The translations under genes were made by a program, and so were the position numbers. Below the pieces are notes generated by a model. The model had not been told where the DNA came from. It did not search any database and worked only from the letters and a program-made list of their open reading frames with translations. This document shows, in pieces, positions 13,596 through 30,938 of a stretch of DNA of 64,000 nt (within the stretch, counting starts at the first letter, position 1; every line of letters begins with the position of its first letter). Origin of the DNA: Phoebastria nigripes (taxonomy: Eukaryota > Chordata > Aves > Procellariiformes > Diomedeidae); NCBI GenBank assembly GCA_035582835.1, contig JAYKAV010000933.1:74748-138747 (forward strand), given 5' to 3'.

Positions 13596-14101
13596 GGTGC
13601 CGGCCCGGCCCCGCTGCTGCCGCCTCACGCCCGCCGCCGCCGCTGCTGCTGCTGCTGCTGCTGCTGCTGCCGCCGCCGCCGCCTCCTCCTCCTCACGCGC
13701 GCCCGCCGCCGCCCAGAGCGTCGCCGCCGGTCCCGGCGCGCCCCCTAGCGGGGTGGGAGGTGGCTGCGCCTCCGAGGCGGCGCCGAGCACGGGGAGCACC
13801 GACGAGAGAACAGCCAGCGGGCTAGAGCGCCTCTCCAGCCCCGGCCAATGGCACCGCCCCGCGCGCCAACGGGGGACTTCCGTTGAGAGGGGGCTCCCGG
13901 CATTCTTTGCGGCCGACAGCCGTTCCCATGGCAGCGCAGGGGTGGGGACGGGGCCCGGCTGCCCGGACGCTTCCCTCGGCGAGAGGCGGTTGGCGGAGAG
14001 CCCTGCCTGTCACCATACAACGCTTCCCATTGGCTGGGAGGGGCGGAAGGGGGCGGGCGGAAGAGGAGCCGGCGGATGGCGGCGGCGGGGCCGGTGAGGG
14101 G
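13596..14101. promoter_or_regulatory. Bidirectional promoter between CFDP1 and TMEM170A
   Basis: The two start codons are 506 bp apart and point away from each other. Visible candidate sites are: CCAAT at 13845-13849 and an inverted CCAAT (ATTGG) at 14029-14033, both NF-Y type; gcgcgccaa at 13861-13869, E2F type; acttccg at 13876-13882, ETS/GABP type; cccggcattctttgcgg at about 13896-13912, resembling the ZNF143/THAP11 module; GC boxes at about 14040-14060; and ggatggcggc at about 14073-14082, YY1 type. The sites are matched by eye to known consensus forms, and their use is inferred. Confidence 0.75.
13632..13692. repeat. CCG / (CTG)9 / CCG trinucleotide tract in CFDP1 5' region
   Basis: On the plus strand a CCG run is followed by nine CTG triplets (13643-13669), then CCG and TCC runs. 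On the CFDP1 sense strand this reads GAG-GCG-GCA repeats lying 37-97 bases upstream of the ATG. In frame with CFDP1 it would translate as a Glu run followed by 17 Ala. It is either 5' UTR or core promoter. Confidence 0.9.
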
Positions 14102-15268
14102 ATGGAGGGCGGCGAGCCGGGCGGCGGCGGGGGGCTCCTGCAGCAGATCCTCAGCCTCCGCCTGGTGCCCCGCGTGGGCAACGGCACCACCACCTACTCC
14201 AGCCCGCTCTCCACCTTCCCAGGTACCCTCCCCGCTGCGGGGCCTGCTCGGAGCGGGGCCCTCCCGCCGCCTCCGCCGGCCTCGCTGGGGCCCTGCGGGC
14301 CCCGAGCCTGCCTCACGGCCCTTCTCTCCACAGAGATGTGGTATGGCGTCTTCCTGTGGGCCCTCGTCTCCTCCCTCTCCTTCCACGTCCCGGCAGCTTT
14401 GCTAGCGCTCTTCACGCTCAGGCATCACAAGTACGGCAAGTTCATGTCCGTGAGCCTCCTGCTGATGGGCATCGTGGGACCCATTACCGCCGGCATCCTA
14501 ACAAGTACGGTAGATGCTCGAAAATACCGACCGGGTGGCTCTGTAGTGATCAGAGGTTGCCTTCGGGAGCGTGCCAAACCGCGGCATTCCCCGGGGTAGA
14601 GAGGAGATGAATGTTTTGGCTATATTCCCCCCCCCGCGCCATGTTTGAAAGTGTTGGACCATCGCACCTATCGAGCCCTTTGTCGGGTACCAAACATGGC
14701 TGTCAAGTGCAGAGCCAGGTGGGCTTTCAGGTTTCTGAGCGCTGGGAGAAAAAATGCTTACAGGTTTGGTGTCTGTGCCCAAAACTGGGTAATATTTGCA
14801 TTTTGTGGGCTGTGGTGTAGAGGATCTTGTGATGAGAGTATGTCCAAAACTGCCCGAACCTCAGCACCTTCTGGAGGCCTCAGCAGAGTTTCCCCACCAA
14901 TTCACCCGTTGGCACCAGCATGCGTTGGTTACTGGCTGAGGTTTGTCACGATAAACCCAGTCCAGCGTTTCTGCCAGCNGGTGCGCAGGGGTTTAGGGCC
15001 CTCTCCCACAGACTCCCCTGTTCTCTGCCTGAGTCTCAGATCCTCTGAGACTTCCCCCTTCGTCCCTGTGGTACAACAGTGTATATCTCACAGTGCCCGT
15101 CACGCATTCACATTTTGGCTTTTTCCCCTCTCCGCAGGTGCTGCCATTGCTGGAGTTTACAGAGCTGCAGGGAAAAAAATGATTCCCTTTGAAGCCCTCA
15201 TTTTAGGAGTGGGCCAGACATTCTGCGTGGTGGTGGTTTCATTTCTACGCATTTTAGCCACTCTCTAG
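14102..15268 (+). CDS. TMEM170A: TMEM170A (transmembrane protein 170A), complete
   Basis: Three coding exons, 14102-14222, 14334-14504 and 15138-15268, give 140 residues (human, from memory, about 144). Introns are 111 and 633 bp, both GT-AG. The protein has a Gly-rich N-terminus, a LLQQILSL segment, an N-glycosylation sequon at Asn27 (NGT), then three hydrophobic segments: EMWYGVFLWALVSSLSFHV, MSVSLLLMGIVGPITAGILT and FEALILGVGQTFCVVVVSF. It ends LRILATL and is nearly identical to the mammalian protein from the first membrane segment on. TMEM170A is an ER and nuclear-envelope membrane protein reported to promote ER sheet formation and to affect nuclear-pore assembly. The ATG at 14102 has a strong context (G at -3, G at +4). 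A weaker out-of-frame ATG lies at 14076. Confidence 0.96.
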
Positions 15269-17015
15269 CTCTTCTTCAGACTCCAGAGATCACAAATAGA
15301 AGGAAGAGCAAAGGATCTGCCGCCTGTGCCACCTCTGAAACAAATCACGAGGGAGCACAACTCGAGGCGTGCCTCGGCGTGTGCTTCTCCACTGGTTAAG
15401 GATACGTGAAGGCCTGCTCCTGCCTCCAGCACAGCTTGAAATTAAGCTAAAAATTGTGAATTTTGTTACTTTTTGGTAACATTAAGTGCCAAGTGAAACT
15501 TTATTTCTCTGGAGGATAGGAAAAAGGCTTCCAGAGGAGGAGGCCCACGTACCTTTTAGCAGTGATGAATTGCAGCAACAAGACGTAACTAAGATGTGAC
15601 ACGGGCTGTTCTGGGGTAGAAGCAGTACCACAGAGTGATGTGATGTCTTCGGAGCTCACTTAATGCTTTGACCTCTTGCTGCTTCGTTTGCAGTGAATCT
15701 GAAGCTCTTTTAATGTGAATTTTTTAAATGAGGAACTTAATTTGTTTTCTTCCTGGCCCCAACTTTCTAATACCAGGTCTTGGTCATAGTGAATTTGGGA
15801 GCAGCAAAAGGAAAAATCATTTTAGATGGATGAAAGTGCAAATTTGTGGCCGAGAGCTGTGACTATGAATGCTTCAGCAGGGGAAATAACCGGCGTAAAA
15901 AGGATCGCTGTTTTTGTGAATTTTATTATGGTGAAGCTCTTCAGGCGCCGTGTACCTTCTGCCCGAGAAGCAAAGCACAACTGAACAGGCGCTACGCCCC
16001 GCTGCCCATGCTAGAAATCCCAGGGCGCGTGTGTGAATGTGCGCTGTTGCTTGTCAGGCTCTGAAGGAGGCTCCTATTTTTAAACTTCTCCGTTCTCCTT
16101 TTACTTGCTGAACATGTTTACATTGGTGTGGCAGAATTGGGTGTCTTCACTGATATGTAAACATCGCTGGCCAGCTTATATAAAATTCAGCACACTGCTG
16201 CTTTGGTGACTGCGCTGGTGAGAGCTGCAGAGCGGGGTTGTCATGACTTGGGGCTTCCCGGGCGCGGAGGCGGGGAGCGCGCTGTGTTTTCGGCATCCAG
16301 CCTGCAGCGTGCCAGGGGCGAGATGCCTGCGAGGGTCCCAGGAAGAGCCTGAGTGATTCCCGTGTCCGTCAGGGACGAGCCGTGTGAACGTAGCCCCAAA
16401 CCAACCCTTAGTGGCAGGCAGTATGGTCTCCTCTAATGAATTGTTTTAGTTTGTTTTAAGTGACTTTTAACTAACTCGTAGATCCGCCCTCTTGCCTGGA
16501 GGCATGCCATGTGGCCGGGGCTCTCAGGTAGCTGGCTGGGCACTTTCTGGGGGCTTGGTTTTTTGGGGCCCTTGGGGAAGCTGAGGTTGAATCCCAAGGA
16601 TGTGACTGGGCAGTAGAGCCAGCCCCGTGGCTTTGCTGTCGTCCTTGTTTGTTTATTACCAGCTGAGAGTCGTGTGGGCTGCCGGGGGAAGGTGCCNGCT
16701 GTGCCCAGCCTCCCGGGACACACGTCCCATCTGTCTTTTTGCTGAACTCCTTTGGTTTCCAAACCAGCTCGCCTTTCATACCTGCAACATTTCNTAAGGC
16801 CAGTTATCTTCCGTGAACCCCATGTCCTCTGTGCTGAAACAACCCTCAACAGGGCCATGTGTTTATCATGAAAAAGGATTTCTCTCTATGTACTAACTTC
16901 TCTGGAGTAGTCTGTTGACAGCTGATGGAAAGGTGTTTTTCAGGAGCTATTTACTGAGATTACTCTAAATTTTAGCCTGTGTTAATTCAGGGAATAAAGC
17001 TGTGCATTTTAGGAA
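15269..17015 (+). other. TMEM170A: Probable 3' UTR of TMEM170A
   Basis: This is non-coding sequence after the TAG at 15266-15268. The first good AATAAA on the plus strand is at 16993-16998, which would give a UTR of about 1.75 kb. The end point is an estimate. Confidence 0.55.
16993..16998 (+). terminator. Candidate polyadenylation signal for TMEM170A
   Basis: The hexamer AATAAA lies on the sense strand downstream of the TMEM170A stop. A second AATAAA lies at 17610-17615 and could serve a longer transcript. Confidence 0.5.
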
Positions 17016-19185
17016 AGACTTTAATGTGAAACCTTCTCCTTAGGTGGGTGAGGTCCAAGCGGTGTAACGTATACTAAACCCTGGATCTTCGGAGTGCCCC
17101 ATGCGCTGTGCTGCTTGTAGAGAGCTGGTCTTCCTACCGCCGCATCCCCCGGGGGAAGGTTGGGCCTCTCCTTCCCTCTTCGCTTCTGCCCCCAATGAAA
17201 AAGCAGGAATAATGATCTCTCTAGATGTCTTTCCCCCTTCCTGCTTCTTATTTCAAATGGCTGCATACACAGCGCGTGTCCGGAGTGCCTGGTTTAATTC
17301 ATGTGAATTATCCTGCGTTTTCCTGGATGGATTAAAAGTCCCTCATGGGACTTAGACGGGGCAGGTCTGGCCTTACCTTTCAGGCTAGAAACCAATGTCC
17401 TGGGCACCCGCTGTGCTCCCCTTTCCCCCCGCCCCGGTGCCTGGCATCCCTCGGTAGCAAGGACTAAGCTGATTGCAACTGGGAAAGCACTTTATCAGTG
17501 TGCCACGTGCTATGGCACGAGGATGGTTCCTCTGCAGTAATGGGGCTGAGGCATGCAGGACACAGATCCGGGCTGTTAAGAGCTCAGAACAAATGAAAAA
17601 AAATTGCTCAATAAAATCACTCGGTGCTGGGCAAACTGAAAACCTCCTGTTTTCCACCCATTGTGATCTCCTAATGTCTGTTTTGAGGGGCGGTCTGCTT
17701 CACTTGAAGAGTTGGCAGCTCAGCCACTGCTTGGAAGTTGAGTGGTTGGAGCCGGTGGTGCCTGTCTGTGCCCAGGCACCGTGAAATTTTCAGGGAATCC
17801 TTGCCTAAAAGGTGAACAATCAGCTGCTGATTTGTCTTGACAGGTATTAGCGCTGGGGGAGGGTTCTTTGTGTCACCTCGGTACTAGCAGAGCATCCTCA
17901 GCTCCCCTGGCTGCCTTCCTGACCTCCCTCTCCGGTAAAACCAGATCCAAACGGGAAAGAGGAGTAGTTTTGAGTTGATGTACCAGATCGGTCACTGCCG
18001 GTAGTTTCCTCCCCTCTCATCACATCGGTTTGGTCTTCCCTTTGTGTTCCTTATCCTGNGTGAGGCGAGCGGAGAAATTCCTTCAGTTTTCAGCGGGTGT
18101 CAGTAGACTTCGCTCATTTAAACTTGCCAAAAGAACTTGCAAAAATGTCAATGCCGAGGTGTCCCGGGCTGGGCAGTGCTGTGAACCCCTGGCCAGGGAG
18201 CCCAGCCAGGAGCGTCGGTCAAGGAAACACCTAGCAGAGAAGCTGCCCGCCCGGGAGAAACATCACTGCTCGAGCCGAGACTCGTGGTCCTGCTTTCTGT
18301 GTGCGAACATCCTCTCTGCTGGGCTGATTTAGATACCGCCCCACCTCCTGTCTCGCTAACAACTGCGGCTGTCGCGAACAAATGTTTGTATGATAGAAAA
18401 CTCTGTAAATTTTATTTTTCTACTGACACTTCTAATCCTGGTGGTGATTATCAGTAAATTCTGTAATGATCGAGGTGAATGGAGTTGTGTGTTTCTCCTG
18501 CAGGGCGACAAGGGGGCCTGGGTTGTGCTTTTGGAAATGAGCCTTGCTCCTGCCTTGCACGGGGCAGGTTTCTCCCGCCCGGGGCCACCTGCACCAGGAA
18601 ACGTCCTGGTTCTGGTGGTTAATTTTGTCTCCCTTAGGAGCTGGACGTGCGCCTGCAGCCAGGCACCACAGTCTGAGGTGACATCTCGCTGCTGCTTGGC
18701 TCAGCCTGTTTTGAGGCCGGGAGTCCCTGTCCCTGAGTGCAGGGTCCCTGCAGCCCCTGGGCTTGGTGCTGACGCGCTCCTGTCCCCCTTGGCCGGTTCT
18801 CACCCCNGGACGGTGGCTTTGCCGGGGCCGTGGGTCAGTCCCTGCGCACCGCTCGGGCTCTCCTGGGGGACCGGGCGTGGGGGTCCCACTGTCCCCTTGC
18901 TGCTCTCAGGATGGGACCCCACACCTCACCTGCATGGCTCCGGCTAAACCCAGGGCCGGAGCAACGCCTGCGCTATGTGGTCTGCGTTATTTTATATCAG
19001 CCTACAAAGACTGAGATTGGCAAAACAAGTCTTTGTAAGAGGGTGGCAGCTGTGCACGGTGGGCATTTCCCGAGAGCTGGTGACCACACGCCTTCGCTGC
19101 TCCCCTAGACCCCCGGGCAAGTGTGCTCTGAGATCAAAACTGGCCTGAAAAATTCACATCCCAATTTGGCAGGGATCCAGGAGGC

Positions 19186-19186
<1 letters not shown>
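17016..19186. other. Intergenic region between convergent TMEM170A and SLC12A3
   Basis: No gene, exon or named repeat is recognised. An open frame at 18390-18947 begins with a hydrophobic stretch but resembles nothing known. A minus-strand AATAAA (plus-strand TTTATT) near 18410-18416 could be a distal polyadenylation signal of SLC12A3. Confidence 0.6.
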
Positions 19187-28078
<8,892 letters not shown>

Positions 28079-29748
28079 TGCCCCTGCCCAGGTCCCCGCT
28101 GGCGGTGCCTGCCGGGCGAGGGATGGGGTGGAGAGGGGCTCGCCGGCTTTATACCCGGCAAAACTGGAGCGAGGCAACTGGCACCCACCCACCGCCGTTG
28201 CTAACGGGGGAAAAGAATTGGCTTGAACCACCCTGAGCTGGTCAGGGGGAAAAAAATAGCTGGAAGGGATATCAAAACCGCTGTAATCGGTGTCGCTGAC
28301 TCCCAGTGCTTGATGGGGGTGGCGATAACAGATTTGAGATTAAGTCCCAAGGACAGATCGGCAGACAAATGCAGCGCTGAGTTTGCCTCCGGCCCCGACC
28401 TGGGAACATTCAGTTCCTGCTGGGATTTATTATGGAAAATGGCAGCAGACTCCCACACACGCTCTCCTTTCCCTGGGATACTGCCCCAGACCCGGCAGAT
28501 CCCGTAAATCATCTTGGCTGGCCTCCGAGTTGCCGCCTGCGGTGCTGAGCTGTGCTGGATGCGGGAGGGGAAACGGTCCCTTTTTCTCACGGTGAAACCA
28601 GGGGAAAGGGGGGAGTGCGACATCGAGGGATGGGAGGGATGCCCCTGCCCGGGATCTGATGCCGAGGGGCTGGGAAGGAGGATGGAGAGGCCGGGGGACA
28701 CAGAGCAGTGGCAGCTGCGATCCCGCCACGACTGCCCAGGGCTGGGGGCTGGCAGCCCTCCCGTGCTGGGCAGCAGAGATGCCCACGGTCCCACAGCCCC
28801 CTTCCCCTCCCGACCCCAGCGAGGGGGAACTGCTGAGCACCCAGGGTTCAAAACTCCCCCCAAATCCCATCCCTGATTTAATAAGCCACTTAAACCCTTC
28901 CCCACATCACACAGAACACGAGCCGAGGCCGCGCTGCCGCTCAGCATTCACCGTACAGCCACCGGCGGGCGAGGACAGGGGGAGGGACGGGCGTCTCTTA
29001 TACCTCTGCAGCCCGGTGTCACATGTGCCCTTAAAAGCAGTTACAGATAAGATCGGCGAAGACAGCAAATAAGGCAGGCAATAAAATTGGAGGGCAGCAC
29101 CAGAGCCCATTTGAATTTCAGCCCCGTGTGCTTTGCAAGTTAATGGAAAATTGGGGCTGCCTGCCCTGCTGCCTCTGGCTGTCTTTTGCATTCACGCACA
29201 AATTTTAACCTGCTTTTTGAGGACTCACTTCAGCCCCCTTCTATTGTTTGTGTGCGAGCAGACGCCGTCTGCCATTGCATAAGCCCCACGTGGGCTGGCG
29301 CGCACCCGCTTACCCGGGAAGCTGAGGACAGGCAGCCCTGCCTGCAGCGCCCGCACGGCTCAGCCCTCGTAACACCCGGGCATCGCAGTGCAAAATGTGC
29401 CGGCACAGGCGGTGCCGCTGCCGTTCCCCGTACCCGGCCTTGCAAACACGGAGAAGGGCGAGATGGGGACGANGAAAAAGCCTCGCTCCAGCACCTCGTG
29501 CAACACCTCCTGCAAGGTGGACACCAGCTTCCTCTCACAGCAACAGATGCAGCAGCAGACTCATGGCAGCAGAAATGGCTTTATTTTAGAACCTCATTAT
29601 TTCATCAAAACCACTAACTTGCCCAAACCAGCACGAATCACAGAGTCCCTTAAATAGGGAGGGTCTCGGTTAAACACAGCGCGGTCAAAGATGCTCCAGG
29701 AGAGACAGGAGGACTCCAGACGCCAGGCGAAGAGCGAAGCGAGTGGTA
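28079..29748. other. SLC12A3 upstream region, G+C-rich, no coding gene seen
   Basis: This covers the SLC12A3 5' UTR and promoter, then G+C-rich sequence up to the microRNA. The open frames on both strands have no recognisable family or splice structure. It may contain SLC12A3 enhancers or exons of the miR-138-2 host transcript; neither can be shown from sequence alone. Confidence 0.6.
28147..28153 (-). promoter_or_regulatory. SLC12A3: TATA box of SLC12A3
   Basis: On the minus strand TATAAAG lies at 28153-28147, 75 bases upstream of the ATG. Initiation would be expected near 28120-28125, leaving a 5' UTR of about 40-45 nt. A tissue-restricted gene with a TATA promoter fits the known kidney expression. 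No other core element was identified. Confidence 0.75.
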
Positions 29749-29754
29749 TGATGC

Positions 29755-29776
29755 AACCCTGGTGTAGTGAAATAGC
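29755..29776 (-). ncRNA. MIR138-2: miR-138-2-3p arm
   Basis: This is the 22-base 3p arm, beginning GCUAUUUCAC and ending ACCAGGGUU. It has UAC where, from memory, the human arm has GAC, one substitution in the middle. Confidence 0.85.
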
Positions 29777-29800
29777 CGGATAGTAGGATGCGCTTGTCGT

Positions 29801-29823
29801 CGGCCTGATTCACAACACCAGCT
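29801..29823 (-). ncRNA. MIR138-2: Mature miR-138-5p
   Basis: This is the 23-base 5p arm, beginning AGCUGGUGUUG and ending CAGGCCG, with no difference from the conserved vertebrate sequence. Confidence 0.95.
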
Positions 29824-30556
29824 GCAGCAACAATACCGGGGCCGTCGGGCGGTGGGAGCCGCGAGCAGGAGAGGAGAGCTCCGTGGCACGTCCCTCCAGC
29901 CCCTCCGCTCTCGCAGTGAAGAGGTGCCATGGTGCTTCTGCAGGGCTTTCCCTCGCTTCCAGCCGATCCCCCGGCCCACTACGGCTATTAAATGCCTCAA
30001 ATGAACCTGAATCGAGTTAGGCAGCGAATGGTGCAATGCTTTACATACAGCTGCTTTTAAAGTTTGCCAAAGTGCTATATTCCAACTTTAATGAAGCTTT
30101 AACTGTCCTGTTTCCATCCCCGTGGAAGAGGGAACCTACCGCCCTGGGTGACACGGGCCACGTGAAGGACGCAGGGGCTCAGCGCTGCAAACCCACCGCG
30201 CGGAGCAGGACTCAATTTCTCGGCACTGCAGGGAAGGAAGCCTGGGAAGAGAAAACAGATGGTTATTCAGGCCACTGCCAGCAACCTTACCCGATGGGGC
30301 CAAGGGGGTCATCTCCCATCCTCTTCCAGACAGTATTTCCATCCCTTCCAACTTCAGACCCAGACAGAAACAGGACAAAAATGCTGGTACAGGGACACGA
30401 ACAGTGGCAGGATTTGAGCGCTGTCCCACCCCAGGGACACAGAACTGGAATTAACAATATCCCCTTCTTTCCTCCAGGCTGGAAGGAAAACAGCTTGCTT
30501 CCTTGAGAGGCTGGGCTTCATTAAGGTTGGGGAGACAAGTAGGAGAGGGTAACAAG

Positions 30557-30580
30557 AACAACAACAACAACAACAACAAA
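30557..30580. repeat. (ACA)n microsatellite
   Basis: About eight ACA/CAA triplets lie in intergenic DNA. Confidence 0.9.
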
Positions 30581-30913
30581 ATCATTAAATTCATTCTTTC
30601 TGAACATAATTCCTTCAGCTCCTGCAAGGAACAAGGACCGAGTGCTGTCTTAGACAAACGCAGCAGTGGTAGGAAACGGAGGAGCCACCTCATTCAGCAT
30701 TTGTCTGGAAAACAAAACAAAAAAATCAGGATCGAGAGGCAGAATCTGCAGTCAGCAGGGAAATCCAAGGAAAGGCAGAGGAGCAGGAACGTAACTCGCA
30801 GGCTGTAGGCAGTAACCTGGCTGGACGCCCAGCTGAGCCAAGCGTACACTGGGGTAACAGTGCCGGCACCACTGTGAAAATACTTAGAAGAATTAATGTT
30901 GTTGGGGGGATAA

Positions 30914-30938
30914 AAAACAAACAAACAAACAAACAAAC
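30914..30938. repeat. (AAAC)n microsatellite
   Basis: About six copies of the tetranucleotide aaac lie in intergenic DNA. Confidence 0.9.

Larger units (their letters stand above)
13190..14400. promoter_or_regulatory. CpG island covering the CFDP1/TMEM170A divergent promoter
   Basis: The stretch is very G+C rich and full of CpG, in sharp contrast to the A/T-rich DNA at 1-13100. It covers the first exons of both divergent genes. The boundaries are judged by eye. This is typical of housekeeping genes with dispersed transcription starts, and I see no TATA box. Confidence 0.85.
29749..29832 (-). ncRNA. MIR138-2: MIR138-2 microRNA precursor hairpin
   Basis: On the minus strand an 84-base segment begins gttgctgcagctggtgttgt and ends accagggttgcatca, with a loop around gacgacaagcgcatcc. 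It matches human pre-miR-138-2 almost throughout. The 5p arm (29823-29801, seed AGCUGGUG) is identical to the mature miR-138-5p that I know. The 3p arm (29776-29755) pairs with it. The human gene also lies between NUP93 and SLC12A3 in the same orientation, so position and sequence agree. miR-138 is enriched in brain and regulates, among others, dendritic spine size through APT1. The primary transcript and its promoter are not defined here. Confidence 0.97.

Noticed and set aside
13594..14097. Long plus-strand open frames with Ala, Leu or Pro runs in the CpG island
   Set aside because: They are the product of the CTG/CCG repeat and high G+C content. They have no family match and lie in the divergent promoter.
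18390..18947. Plus-strand open frame starting with a hydrophobic stretch
   Set aside because: It has no recognisable family, promoter or splice structure, and its second half has random G+C-rich composition.
29230..29617. Open frames next to MIR138-2
   Set aside because: They show no conservation pattern or splice sites that I can see. They may overlap the primary microRNA transcript but are not supported as proteins.
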